Assembly: GCA_009760855.2 (NCBI GenBank)
Contig: WPIO01000001.1
Coordinates: forward strand, 16,155,001-16,219,000
Reading direction: 5' to 3'
Source: Cristatella mucedo
Taxonomy: Eukaryota > Bryozoa > Phylactolaemata > Cristatellidae
DNA length: 64,000 nt
Part shown: positions 14,100 through 26,003 of the stretch, in pieces
Layout of the letters: every line of letters begins with the position of its first letter
Numbering within the stretch: the first letter of the stretch is position 1
Translations under genes and position numbers: made by a program
The notes under the pieces: model-generated
What the model was told of the DNA's origin: nothing
The model's database searches: none
Seen by the model: the letters and a program-made list of their open reading frames with translations, nothing else

Positions 14100-14665
14100 T
14101 GTGCATAATTGTTGGTGCTATTGCCTCTTGTTGGTCGATGTTCTCAAATAAAAAATAACTCACAGCTGCTGGCGTTGTCGCATGCAACTGAATTAATTGG
14201 GAAGTTGGGCTATTTTTCGTTTTTGACAACGTCCTGGCTAATAATTTTTTGCACAGCAGCACTCTAGGAAATAGAACTGACATATTCTGATTGTTGGACA
14301 AATTTCATGATGGCTGACCTGCCATCAGCGTCAACGCCATTCTTACTGGCCAGCAATCAGCGCCAGCCAGGGTGCTATGAAAATGCCCAATATTAGAAGA
14401 TTGCTGCTGGGCCAGACTGTTCGCACGGCATTCTCCTTAGCATCACAATCGTCGGTGATCAAGAAGATTGATTCCTTTATCCCTTTCCACTGCCAAAAAT
14501 AAAAAATGAATTGCAAAGAGAACACCAGCATGGCAAGCACGCAGCCATTTTTATCTTGCAGTATGGTCAATCTATACTACACTCAGTGATGATACATGGC
14601 AGCAAATGAGCCAGCAGCATATAAAAGCAGCGCATAAAATGACTCTTCAAGTGCTGTGCTTCGTT
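14100..14665 (-). pseudogene. MULE-type transposase remnant
   Basis: Minus-strand frame 14343-14570 contains KESIFLITDDCDAKENAVRT followed by VWPSSNLLILGIF. This resembles the MULE/SWIM-associated transposase block, where a conserved Asp precedes an Ala-Glu-Arg-Asn-Ala element, a VWP motif and a LLCxFH motif. Upstream, frame fragments read LLYAAGSFAA, like the AGALPLGV block. Downstream, the FH appears in a shifted frame (GIFHSTLAG). Several frameshifts and stops. Assignment is from motif memory only. Confidence 0.5.
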
Positions 14666-15144
14666 TTGAGTAATTATGACCCCTGGAGGTATACCATCAA
14701 ATTCTGTATGCCTCATAAAAACACGAATACGTGAAGGTCCCGTCGATTACCGGTGGCATTAATTCTGCTGACTGCCGTTCTCCGTGGGCAGGCAGCATAC
14801 AAGGCGTGACGATGACGCAAGTGAACGCACTGCATGCAATGGTTCAGGAAGCCGCGGAGCCGTTGCAGTCAGTTGCCTACGCAGCTGACAAGCAGACGAG
14901 ACCATGCTGCAGCAGGCTCCAAATATTTCTACCGGCATACTCTGCAGTACGCCGTGTCAGATGAAATGAGACGTCATGCGAGGGAAAGCCAAAAACATCA
15001 AATGTCACAAGCTACACCCACGATATTATAACTATATCGCTCTCCTTAAACTTGTGGTCAAAAGTATGAGCCAAGTCACTTGTAGCAAAAATTTAGTAGT
15101 GGCAGATCCGTAGATCTTTTATGTCAATCAAAGTTAAAAACCTA

Positions 15145-15500
15145 GCCAGTGAGTTCCGTTCAGGTTTGAGAGCTTTTCAGTTCGCAGAGTCAGCATTGCT
15201 ACAGTGTATAAAGACCTCATGAATGCAGACTTAGGTAGGGGCTCTCTGCTTTTTTTGCATGGTCTTTCGGAAACTTTGATACCATTGATCACCGAGTCAT
15301 TCTCAAACGCCCCTCATTTTGCCTAGTTGTCACCGTCATTGCACTGCAATGGCTTTGGTCCGATCTCAGAGGAAGACTTCACTTCAGAGCAATTATGCTC
15401 ACAAAACCTGAAACTCACTCCTAACTGACGTCCCAACATCCGGTTACTAGACGAACTTTAAAAGGAAGCAAAAACCTACTGTTCCTCAAAGCATACGCTG
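15145..15500 (+). mobile_element. Decayed LINE reverse-transcriptase fragment with internal deletion
   Basis: Plus-strand pieces read SEFRSGLRAFQFAESALLQC (the QSGFRxxHSTExAL block) and LSETFDTIDHRVIL (the LSAAFDTIDH block). The ORF C-terminal FKRK follows about 150 bp later. The palm domain between is missing. Confidence 0.7.
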
Positions 15501-15730
15501 GGGCCGTGTGAATTGTCCCTTAAGTGTTTTTACATGCTAGCGCTGCTGTGCATGTTATCGCCAACCAAATTGACCTGCATCCATTACAACATGTGCCTAA
15601 AGAGAGATTCCGTTTTCTGAGCGTGCTATGTAAACGTCTAAATATTATTAGCGTTACTATGGTTAATATATTTAATTGCAGCTTCTGTGGATATCTTCTG
15701 CAGTGTTGACGTATCTTTCTGGGTCTTTAG

Positions 15731-16051
15731 CTAAGTCTGACAGCGAAGCAAAGCGTATTCAGATGAAAGGGAATGACCTGTGGCTTGAGGCAGGTTTTCT
15801 CGATATTGCTGCACCTCTTTGCTTGAAACCCTAAACTTGAGAGCCGCCGCTGCTGCTGCTGCTTCAATGACGAGGTTGTGCCTTTCTTTGGCACTCAATT
15901 GATGAGTGACATACTGGGCATCTTTGTATATGCTCGTGCACTCAACGACAAACTTTGTGGGGCCAATGCTTTGGAAAGGCTCTTTAAAGTCAATATAACA
16001 GGCTTCGCTATCGTAGGAACGTTGTATTATCTTATTTAAATCACTCGGCAC
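15731..16051 (-). CDS. Unassigned 106-aa ORF
   Basis: Minus-strand ORF that looks protein-like: FKEPFQSIGPTKFVVECTSI, then YVTHQLSAKERHNLV, a run of seven alanines coded by GCN triplets, and a short C-terminal part. The frame stays open upstream of the first ATG for eight further codons, back to a TAA. I find no family. It could be an exon or a transposon remnant. Confidence 0.25.
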   Translation of the reverse strand: MPSDLNKIIQRSYDSEACYIDFKEPFQSIGPTKFVVECTSIYKDAQYVTHQLSAKERHNLVIEAAAAAAALKFRVSSKEVQQYRENLPQATGHSLSSEYALLRCQT

Positions 16052-16519
16052 GTTTATCCACCGAGTGTATGCTTAAAGATTGGCATGAGCTCAGCTGAAC
16101 AGTTGGCATTTATTTTTCGATAGCATTTCCGGCTTTTTTAATACATAGTGCTGGCACCTGTAAATAATCTGATCCAGGAGCAGACGACGCAGCAGCATTA
16201 GCCCAGCGCATGCGCTCATGAGCATGTCAAAGGCAGTTACTGATTATACACTGACCTGTTTTCAGTGTATCGCACTCCAGCATATAGAGGTATGCTAACT
16301 TGCTATGTGTATATGCATTCTAGTTGCCATTCACGGCTACTGTACAATGCAGGGAAGCTTGTTCAAAATGTCCGGGTAACGAGGCATGCATCGTTCACTT
16401 TGTAATATCCAGCTGGGGCCCGGTATACCCCACACAAAAAGAGCCCACAAAGCAAACACAAGCATGCATTGCGGTCTGTGACGCACGGAATTATACATAA
16501 ATCATGGCTAACCTGAACG

Positions 16520-16674
16520 TATTTTGCTGTCGTCAAGAGAAGGTCTTGAGCCCTCTCCACGTGACCTTGAACGCTGCATGAATAATCTGAAACCGCTGCC
16601 TGGCCTCCTTGTCCTTAAAGATGAGCACCCGGATTGTACCAAACTGGCTAACATTCTGTGCCAATTTCACAGGG
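16520..16674 (-). CDS. Candidate coding segment, unidentified
   Basis: Minus-strand frame preceded by a CACAG acceptor-like site at about 16670. It reads VPVKLAQNVSQFGTIRVLIF, then KDKEARQRFQIIHAAFK, before a TGA near 16530. Composition looks coding, but neither partner exons nor a family could be identified. Confidence 0.25.
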
Positions 16675-17282
16675 ACCTGTGAACGACGCATGAACGTATA
16701 CAAGATACATCTCGTCTGGTCTTGACATGAACTGTGTCGCAAGCAATCCACTAAAAATTCAGTTAATGCTCGCAAAGTGCATAAACAAGCATGAACCAGA
16801 ATAGCTCACGATTGTACGATTTGTACCTTATGGCAGTCCTCCACGGAACTTTATTCTGCTTCAGTGGTTTCTTCGGAGGAATCACAACTGGGTGAGCTGC
16901 GAAGTCGCTAAGGTGTCCCGGGTTACGAACCTAACCGTTTCCGGACAGGCTTCCTGATCTAGGTCGTTCGCAATCCGGGTCGCCATTTTTCGTATAGGTT
17001 ACTACGGCATAAATTCTCATTCGTTCTTCTCAAGGCGGGCTAAAAACATTGCTTCTGCATTATTAAAACAGGAACAACCAAGTGTTTAGAAAGATTCCGA
17101 GAATACTTTGCATAGCTTGTACGGTTTGTTCGCAGCTTTTTATAAGTTTTCTTTTCTTCTTCTGTTCCCTTTAGCTGTCGGAGTCCTAGTCTTTAAGGAG
17201 TCCTTTCTTCTGAACGTGGATGCGGAGACTCGGCTGCCGTCGAGCCTCCGCTCTTTTTGGCAGCTGCAGGCTCGAAGAAGAA

Positions 17283-17283
<1 letters not shown>

Positions 17284-17318
<35 letters not shown>

Positions 17319-17518
17319 AAACGCTCTTCGTCTCCCTCTTATTCAGGAGGCGCTCTCTGAGGTGCAGTGCGTGCGTGGCGTTTTCAGTGTAGATATCTGC
17401 AGCTCTGTAGACGTCAGCTTGGTTGAAGGTGATGTGCATTGACTGTGGCCTCGACCAATTCCCACCTCTTTGCCGGATGCTTGACGACTGCCGCCGTAGA
17501 GATTGGTTGCTTGGTCGC

Positions 17519-17556
<38 letters not shown>

Positions 17557-17756
17557 AAACGCTCTTCGTCTCCCTCTTATTCAGGAGGCGCTCTCTGAGG
17601 TGCAGTGCGTGCGTGGCGTTTTCAGTGTAGATATCTGCAGCTCTGTAGACGTCAGCTTGGTTGAAGGTGATGTGCATTGACTGTGGCCTCGACCAATTCC
17701 CACCTCTTTGCCGGATGCTTGACGACTGCCGCCGTAGAGATTGGTTGCTTGGTCGC

Positions 17757-17797
<41 letters not shown>
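17284..17797. repeat. Perfect 238-bp tandem duplication flanked by CTG tracts
   Basis: Three (CTG)n tracts, at about 17284-17315, 17518-17553 and 17758-17797, separate two copies of one 205-bp segment (17315-17518 and 17553-17757). I see no difference between the copies outside the CTG count. The third tract runs into (CTC)n. The pattern fits slippage or unequal exchange between CTG tracts, or an assembly duplication. Confidence 0.9.
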
Positions 17798-17799
<2 letters not shown>

Positions 17800-17917
17800 T
17801 CCTCCTCCTCCTCCTTGTCCGCAGACGAAGCTTTTGTCTGGGCGACTTTTGTCTCCTCGCGTTCCTGCTCCTGGAAGGCTCGCACTTCTTCTTCTTCTTC
17901 TTCAGCGATGAACTCAT
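17414..17917 (-). CDS. Ser/Arg/Gln-rich ORF containing a tandem duplication
   Basis: Minus-strand ORF of 167 codons. It starts MSSSLKKKKKK, has a basic Arg/Ser region and poly-Ser from the CTG tract, then SMHITFNQADVYRAADIY and ALHLRERLLNKRETKSVLE followed by poly-Gln. The middle part looks like real protein. A perfect 238-bp duplication (not a multiple of 3) changes the frame, so the second copy is read differently and the ORF ends soon after. An acidic/Gln ORF (17652-17951) occupies another frame. No family recognised. If coding, the duplication has broken the frame or is an assembly error. Confidence 0.3.
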
Positions 17918-18244
17918 TTTGTTTATCCTTCCACAACCTCTTCCAAATCATTCTCCCCCATCTCTAAGTCATGTGCTGCGGCCTAGCCTACAAGCGGGCT
18001 CGGACTACAGCTTCGCCGACTGTTAGTAGCCTCTATACTTGACCGTTGAGCGTAAGTTCCTGTCATCATTTCACTGTCGTTTTTCGAATGCTTTGCTTAG
18101 TGCCGTTGCTAGGGTCCGTGAATTGAGCGTATCGAAAAAGAAGGATTACGCTTGGCCACCACCGCGGCCTGTAGTCCCACTAGTTTTAGCATTCAGAGCA
18201 CTGTCTCAAATAAAAATAAATAAATCATAACTGATTAAACAGCC

Positions 18245-18402
18245 TATTTTGTGTAGGGACAGAAGAGACTTTACGGCTATCACCACCGCTTGCAGCAGCG
18301 ATAAAGAATCGCCCACCGCAGGAATCGAACCCACAACCTCGGTCCCGACGTCGTAAAAGCAACTGCCTTATCTAGTATGCCATCCCGGCTCACGTGCCTA
18401 CC
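18245..18402 (-). mobile_element. SINE2, tRNA-derived
   Basis: Minus-strand sequence has a tRNA-like A-box region and a B box GGTTCGATTCC, followed by a body shared with copies at 37885-38032 and 40135-40277 (GTGGTGATAGC). Anticodon-stem pairing is degenerate, so it is a SINE and not a tRNA gene. Confidence 0.8.
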
Positions 18403-18849
18403 ACCGTGATCTCCCTCAAGCGATGCTGTGAATCACTCTAGCTTAGTGGCCATCAGGCATGCTATAACTATGGCTGCCCATTGTATCACTGGTCTGTGAA
18501 ATTCTCGCTCAATGTGCAACAAACCCCTATCTAATAGTACGTGAAATTATTATTTAAGACAATCTGAATCTGTTTGCTTTGACATAGGCTTAGCTGAAAT
18601 CGACTAACTTCCCGATCATAACCAACCGACACCACCCCGGCTGGTTTCTCTTTCTTTCTTACCCTTGGACTAATCAAATTGGCGGTGAAGTCACCATTGT
18701 CACGCGTTTCTCCCACAATTTCAAACCGTTTGCAGCTTCCTGAAAGCGGTCTTTCAAATCTCTTCTTCTGAACCTCTCAGAAAAGAAGCTGGCAATTTTT
18801 GCAATAGTCCTTTGCTCTTAGGCACCAATTCCTCTGTTATCACAGATTT

Positions 18850-20190
18850 TTCTGATCTCTATTCGATGCCGTGTGCAAAATTGAACTTTCCTCGTTATGG
18901 GTGATGTCATTTTGATTACTTACCTTAGGCAGTATGTAACGAGTCAAACGATCTGACTGACTCATTTTCTCTAGTGGCTCATATGCATTACCACGCATAC
19001 AGCAAGGGTCACACACTCAATCAAATATTCTCGCACACGCGTATACTAGAATCCCATGTTGTTAACAAATTCTGCTCATCTGACCACATAGGAATCTCAT
19101 GTAGTCTACAGCGTGTGCCCTCCTTTGCATCAAAAAATCATGTGAATCGAGTTAACCTAGAGACCTTTGAAATTGATCTTACAAATCTATCCTAGCAAAG
19201 GCCTAGTCAAGTCTCTATAAAAATATTGTTGAGTCACAGATGATCAGTCCAAAAACTCTTATGTCTACCATCAACCATCTCCTTAAACCGCTTTTAGGTT
19301 AGCTCCTTACCTAGAGATCCTTGCGGTGATCTAGCTGATCGCTTCTCTTGCTTCCGTGTCAGAAAGATGGATAAGGTCAGAGAGTCCATCCCTAAGGTGG
19401 TAGCACTCACTCTGGACTCGTGCCCTTCAGTAACAACCACAATCCTCTCCCTCAATTCCGTGCAGCACCTCAATGTATAAATTTAAGGAGGCCACGAGTG
19501 ACCTTATTCTAAAATCAATCTTGTAGTCAAAGGAGACTGATAGTCCTTTAGACCCTATTCCTACTGTCCTACTTCTACAATGCATGGATCTGTTACTGCT
19601 GTGCAAAACTAATGTAATAATATGTCCTTAGCTTCAGACCATGGTCCTTCATCTATCAAATAAGGCTGTTATTAGGTAAATTATTGGGAAATCAGCACTA
19701 GACCAAGAGAACCTGAGCAGCGTCCAACCAGTTTCCCTTTTACCGTTACTATCAAAGACACTGGAACGAGTTGTGGCCGACCACTTGATCTTATATTGAA
19801 ACTTTGACCCTGGCAAGTAAGTTAAAGTCTGGTTTTAGAGCTAATTGCTTAACAGTTAGCATTGCTGCCGGTGTATAACTTTTCGGGAGTGCAGAATTTA
19901 ACTGAGGTAAAGTCTGTTTACTTGTTTTGCTTGACCTTTTGGCAGCGATTAACAAAATTTATCCCCAAATCCTTCTCAAGCCCCTTTCATCTCGCCTGGG
20001 CCTCACTGGCATGAATTGCGACGGTTCCGATCCTATCTCAGTAGGAGAATCCAGAGTGTGGATGTGAACGGACAATGGTCGTCCGAGGAGTCTCTAAAGT
20101 ACTGGGTACCTCAGGGCGCTATGCTTGGTTCGCTTATCTTGACAGTGTGTATTCTCTCTCTCCCACTCTCTCTCTCTCTCTCTCTTTCTA

Positions 20191-20284
<94 letters not shown>

Positions 20285-21428
20285 ATCTCTCTCTCTATCT
20301 TGCCGATGTGATCGCCAAGCATAATCTAGGCTTTATCTTCTACCCAGAAGTCCCTCCGTTGTACCTTTGCTTCGATCCCTTCCAGCCCTCCTGTACGTTG
20401 AGTTCTTCTCAACTTCTTTGCTGCGTGTACTGCTGACATTTGCAGACTGATGGCAGCAAACTTAATCAAATTTAATCACAAAAACCAGATTACTATTTAT
20501 AGGCTAACCCAGTGTGACTCGGAAATTGGAAAGCTCTAACGCTCAGCATCGGCTCTTCCAGAATATCTGCATTTGCACGAAATGTAGGCGTCCGGTTGTA
20601 AAGTGACCTTTCCCTAGATGACCACATCAACTCTAAAGCCTACTTTCAGATACGCAACATTGCTAAAATTCGGGCTTTTTTATACAGGGATCCTATATCT
20701 ACATTGGTCCATACATTTGTGACATCCCGTCTCGACTCCTGTAACTCACTGCTTACCGGTCTACCGACCTGTGCAATCAGGCGCTTACAGCTGGTGCACA
20801 ATTCTGCAGCTGTGCTTGCCTGATGTGAGCGTTGGAGTTGCCATATCACACTACTTCTTGCAGACCTGCTCTGGCTATCAACCAAGTAGAGCATCAACTT
20901 CAAGGTTCTGTCACGAACTTTTAGGTCGCTTCATTCTCTTGAACCAGCCTACCTATCGGAACTACTCTCACACTAGACAATGAGGTGTAAGACACGTTTT
21001 TCTGCCTAAGATCGTTAAGCTATACCTCTTACGAACCTTAAACCCTTTGGAGACTATGCCTTTGGTTCGTATGCTCCAAAAGCCTTAATCTCATTTCCTA
21101 CTGAAGCCACGACATCCCCTGAGTTGACGACATTTAAAATAACCTTAAACGCACCTGTTTGTTGCGGAATTTAGTGGATCCTTGCTATTCGACCTTTGTG
21201 TGCTTTGTGTGCTGGCAATATGCATACTACCACTAACCATTTTGTACATGTTGACACTGTGCAAGTCATCTTAAATAATGTTATGCTTGCTGAAGTTGCG
21301 CATATGAACACATATGATCATGCTTCTATTCCAGGATGCGTATATTTCCCAGATATAAATTAAGTTTTTGTCAGGGCGCTGTAAAAATGTATTGTTGTTA
21401 TTCTTATTATTATTGGCATTATTATTCG
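18850..21428 (+). mobile_element. LINE-A copy, long but decayed, inserted in a pogo-like element
   Basis: In order on the plus strand: end of the AP-endonuclease (GHTLNQIFSHTR near 19010, SSDHIGISCSL near 19075); RT blocks (VQPVSLLPLLSKTLERVVAD near 19720; a decayed GVPQG region near 20105); a (CT)n tract; C-terminal segments ([29 protein letters not shown]); and the LINE-A 3' end with GGGCGCTGTAAAAATG and an ATT-rich tail. The tail abuts pogo-like coding sequence at 21428. Many frameshifts. The 5' limit is approximate. Confidence 0.8.
20153..20307. repeat. (CT)n microsatellite inside a LINE-A copy
   Basis: About 150 bp of CT repeat with TTTCT interruptions, replacing part of the reverse-transcriptase region. 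Confidence 0.97.
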
Positions 21429-22246
21429 ATCCAGGCCGATCGCTTCGGAAACAATGTCCTCCATCACTTCGTTGTCCTCATTTTGGTTCTCCCTGAGTGC
21501 AGGCAAAAGGCAGCTTCTTCCAGACTGCAGCGACGACGGTTCTTTTATTGATTTATCCTCAGGTCATCTGGAAGAGCCTAATAGCATAGACACGATCTCG
21601 AGACTTCCCTTTCAAAGTGTGGGAACTTCGTGCCTTACGATATTTGCAGACTTTAGAGACCTCTCTGAAGAGTGCTCTGGTTTTAAATTTCTTGAAGTTG
21701 GCGACCACCTGCTGATTCATAGGCCGAAGGGTGGAAGTTGTGTTGGGAGACAGGTACTGCACCTTGATGAAGTCGCGAAGTCCTCCTTCAGGTCCGATGG
21801 GGTGGTCACCTGCAATGTCCAGCAGTAGCAGAGCTTCGAGGGGCGGGCCTTTCTGCACCAGACACTGTTTGATACTTGGTGCAAAGGTTTCGTCATCCAC
21901 TCATCAAAGACTGGCTGAGTCACCAAGGTTTCTGATTGGACTTTTATGCGACAGACAGCTCTGTATTGACGAAATTGCTCGTCTTGAAAGCTCTGAGATT
22001 ATTTTAGTGCTAAACGAGCAGGGGTTTGATTTTTACGTCTCCACTGGAATTGGATGCGATGATGAGTTTCAGCCAGTCAGCCTTAATGGCGGCTTTTGTC
22101 TGGGCAAAGTCTTCTACTCCTCGGGGATTTAGATCACCAAAAATTTGTGCTGGGCATCCTTTACCAGAAAAGCTCAGTTTCGTAACCATTGAAGACTTTT
22201 CGTAAACGGTACCTTTCTATATTGGCAGATTTCTTAAACTTACCTG
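21428..22246 (-). pseudogene. pogo/Tigger-like transposase, catalytic half, decayed
   Basis: Minus-strand reading gives, in order: VFNGYETELFW then RMPST (family VFNxDETxLFWKRMPS); PLLV...NNLRAFK; LEALLLLDIAGDHP (family LLLLDNAxxHP); IKVQYLSPNTTSTLRPMNQQ (family LPPNTTSxLQPMDQ); VWKKL; and EVMEDIVSEAIGLD, where the LINE-A tail interrupts it. Catalytic Asp 1 reads Tyr and Asp 3 reads Asn, and stops and frameshifts are present, so it is dead. The N-terminal DNA-binding half is absent here but a matching piece lies at 32625-33090. Confidence 0.85.
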
Positions 22247-22306
22247 CAATTATAATAACAATGAAATAATTCATTTGTATAGTATATTATGACATATGAA
22301 GGGAAA

Positions 22307-22334
22307 ACGAAAAGCAATTATTAGTAGACTTAAG
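22307..22334 (-). repeat. 28-bp exact inverted-repeat partner of 33242-33269
   Basis: The segment beginning ACGAAAAGCAATTATT and ending GACTTAAG is the exact reverse complement of 33242-33269. It lies about 60 bp from the catalytic pogo half. Confidence 0.9.
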
Positions 22335-22355
22335 TCTCTTAGGTGTGCTTATAAT

Positions 22356-22545
22356 CAACCTAAAATCTTTTAGAGACAGTGCCTTCAGTCCGTATACTCC
22401 TAAAGCCTACTCACTAAAGCCTAAACTCACTCCCGACTGACGTCGTGACACCCACAGACATGAATTGACGTCATTTAGCAGAAAGCTGAAAACTCTCCTG
22501 TATCTTACAGCCTTCACTGGGACCAAGATAATTGTCTTTCTCGCG
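22356..22545 (+). mobile_element. LINE-A-like ORF C-terminal fragment
   Basis: Carries the NLKSFGDxAFSxYAPKAW type end and TGACGTCGTGACACC, degraded. The hairpin tail is not present. Confidence 0.6.
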
Positions 22546-23214
22546 CTATGCGTGCTGAAACTGCGTATTTTATTACCAAATATATTAACTTACTTCTATT
22601 GCGGAATAGGTAAAGAGATGTGAACAATATTCGCGACAAACTACTGTGGTGCTATACGAGATCATTATTCATTAACTATGTCGCGCGTATCAACAGACAG
22701 GGGTGTTGTGCAATGGTGCGACTTGTTCATAAACTAGGCAAATCAGGTTCCATCTTTCTTTAACTGCCGTTTTAGAATTCATCAGAAAACTATTTTGTCA
22801 AGTCATAATGCACGAAGCTTAAGATGCTAAAATCTACCCCTCCCTTCTGGTTTCGCCTGACCCTTCACCTCTCTTCTCTCAACCTTTTGCTCTCACCCCA
22901 TCCTCCATCCTGTCGTGGACCAGCCTAGTGTCTCCCTCAAATCGGAAGACCTCACCCTCAAGATTGGTTTATCAAATGTCGCTCGAGTGACGTCTGCCCA
23001 CAGTCTGGCGGCGTAGTTCCAAAAAGACTTGCCATTGCATGGGCACATCGCCTTAACTGTCCAGCCGGCATACTTGCAGTTGTGCAACACTGACAAAATT
23101 CTTCTTCTTAGACACGAGTATGACAAATAGTTGCCAAAATTAGAGTCTTTTTTTTATACAAGAGTATGACAGGGAAAAAAAGCAGTTCACACTCAAGATC
23201 CTCTATCTCTGGCC

Positions 23215-23510
23215 TACAGGCCGCTTGCACTCGCTTGCACGAGCCTACTTATCCGACCTCGTCGCTCCTCCAGCCACGTGCTCTCGCACCACTCGCTCCT
23301 CGGCTTCCAGCCGTCTCGCCGTTCCTCCCCCTATATTGACATCTTGTGGTAATCGGGCCATCAGCTCCTAAGCACCACAAGTCTGAAACTCACTTCCGGC
23401 TTCTGTATTGACCGCACCTGCATTGACTTGGCATTATTTAAGTCAAAGCTAAAGACGCATCTGTTCCGATCAGCTTTGCCTTTGCCCCAGTGAACTTGTA
23501 TTTTTTGTTC
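23215..23510 (+). mobile_element. Third LINE-type ORF C-terminus (different family)
   Basis: Plus-strand frames read ARAYLSDLVAPPATCSRTTR and LFKSKLKTHLFRSAL, typical of the C-terminus of CR1/L2 ORF2 but distinct from LINE-A and LINE-B. A diverged, isolated fragment. Confidence 0.65.
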
Positions 23511-24952
23511 CTGTGTAATTTGCATGCTCACCTGGCATGATTCATTGCACTTTAGTAACCAGAGGTCCTGCTAGCTAGACTAGAGGCCATTAGTTTCTTT
23601 TTGTACGTTTTTGCGAGCAAGTCTAAGAAAGACACTTTTGTGCAATTGCATGCTTACATACCTCGCTCGTCATTAACTCTTTGTTCTTTTTTCTTGCAGA
23701 CAGATTTAAAGTGCCTAGATACAGGTTTGGTTCTCGCAGTGCGCATACGAAAGAGTAAGCGTTATTATTTCTGTTATTATAAACTATAATGCACACAATT
23801 GTATTGCCAATGATTTACTAAATTGTTTACTTGCGATCATAGGGCAGGTGTGGCATTAAGGTTTTCTGCTTGGCTTAGCTTGATTGTTTTGAAAGCTCTT
23901 TCGGTTTGTATTTTGTAGTCGGATACACTGCAAATGGCTGCTATCTGTGGCCGACGAATTATCTTTGCTTACTCGTCAGGCACCTCAAAGGGCTCTGCAA
24001 AGTTGAAGCGATCGCGTGAGGAGCCTCCTCGCAGTAAGTAGTATAGGCAGATTCTTGATCCAGGTTTAACACAGAATGTAAGAACTATTTTTGGGCGCCA
24101 CCACCGTCAAAGCCGACAGCTTCATTATTTTCTTTTCAGTGTGCAGTGTCATTGAAATGGAAAACTGATCTCGGTTTCCCTATGAATACCATAGAGAAAT
24201 TGAAGTAATTTAAAATCAAGAGGCCCAATGACGAAATTCCATTCTCCACTCTCTCTCTCTAGCAGCATGAACTTTCTTTTAGGTTTATTGAGGGCTATCT
24301 AAAGCTGGCGGCCATAGACGCAGGTACAATATAATAATAATAAAATATAATGATAATCCTTCCCGTTACCCGAGTTGTGCAATGTGAAAAGCGCATCTCC
24401 TCTCAGCCCCGGAGCCCCGGAGGACGCGTATCTTGCGTCCACATTTAAAAGCTACAGGCCTCAGTAGCTATCCAAGAATCTTGACCAGCTCACAATTTCA
24501 CAGTAGCCGAGCGCGATCCCACGAAGCTCATAAAAATTACAATCGTGAATGTTTATAATCGTTAACAAGTGCCTATAAGACGCCAGACGCAAACTAACCT
24601 AGCTGCTGCTCCAAGTAAATTGCTGGCATTCGAATGGAAAGACGGCCTGCGGCACCTGTTCGCTTTTTGAGAGGTCGTTGGATAACTATTAGCTTCTTTA
24701 GAAGCATTTTGTAAGCGCTCTAGAAGCGTAACTGGCGCAGAGGCGCATCCGCGTCGTCTGATTTTGAGCGTTTAGCCAAATATTTGTTATGTGGCCGCTT
24801 GATTGCAGCGACGATGCTGATGAGGCGAACAAGAAACTGAGGTTACGCTGAAGAACCGTGACTGCGGCACATGGAGGGAATGCAAATTCAATTTGCTTAG
24901 AATCTGCTTTTAAGGAAATATAAATTGTTATATCCGTCTGTTACTCAACAAA

Positions 24953-25005
24953 GCCGCGCTGGCTTGGCCCAGTGGTTAAAGTGCTCGATCCGACCAAGGT
25001 CGATC
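24953..25005 (+). mobile_element. SINE1 5' part (tRNA-like head)
   Basis: GCTGGCTTGGCCCAGTGG matches the A-box region of the SINE1 copy at 49572, followed by TTAAAGTGCTCG and GACCAAGGTCG. The sequence then passes directly into LINE-B reverse-transcriptase sequence. Confidence 0.75.
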
Positions 25006-25523
25006 CTGGATGTCGGAAAACTTACTGAAATTAAATGATGATAAAACCGAACTGCTGCTCATAGGACACCCTAAGCATATGGCTGGATTAAAATGCTTTG
25101 CTCTTCAAATAGGTGATGCTGTTGTGCGACCATCACCACGTGCTCGAAATTTAGGTGTCGTTTTCGACAGCTGCCTCAATTTCAAAAGCTTCATTCAGAA
25201 GTCTGCTTCTACAGCTAGCCATCACATCCGATCCCTATCCAAGATTAGGAGGTGTCTCCCACAGTGGCTTTTAAAACATTTAACTAGCTCTTTAGTTCTG
25301 CAACGGAGCAGCTCTCAGGCTAACCGCGATATCAGCCCTTGCCTTAGTGGGTCTGACTAGGGCACCTAGAGCAACCGTAGCAGGCGGACTAGCCTAGGAT
25401 TGGCCAAGGATTGGCTAAGGATTGGTCAAGGACTGGCTAAGGACTAACCAAGGACTGGCCGAGGAATGACCAAGGGCTAGCCAGGGGCTAGCCAATGGCT
25501 AGCCAAGAAGAATTAGGCTTAGG

Positions 25524-25630
<107 letters not shown>

Positions 25631-25848
25631 AAATCGCAGGATTGACAGAGCTCAGGGCTGCAGCTTCGGTAGTCGATGCGAGACTACGCTTCGAGAGCAC
25701 GAGAGACGAACCTACGGCGGCGGACAGCTAAGTGCAACTTGAACTGCGCAGTTTTGTTCTGCCGGCTACTCAGTTAGCTGCTCGTATCTTGGGGTGCTGT
25801 AGCGGCCCTCATTCGGGGTTGGGATAATCGCTAGCGACGTGCGCATAG

Positions 25849-26003
25849 GGTAGTTAGTTATGCTCGGACTTCGGGAGTTCGCGCAGTTAACTCCGTCGGC
25901 CGATACGCGCCGCGTAAACGCACATGGTAGTTGGTTATAATCGGGCTTTGGGAGTTCGCTTGCAGTTAACTCCGTTGGTTCGGTGCGCGCCGCGTAAAGC
26001 GCT
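25849..26003. repeat. Two 77-bp direct repeats in the LTR
   Basis: Units start GGTAGTTAGTTAT and GGTAGTTGGTTAT and share GGGAGTTCGC, GCAGTTAACTCCGT and GCGCCGCGTAAA. Confidence 0.85.

Noticed and set aside
17423-18026. Plus-strand ORFs with poly-Leu or poly-Cys
   Set aside because: They are CTG-repeat translations. The minus-strand frame is the more protein-like one.
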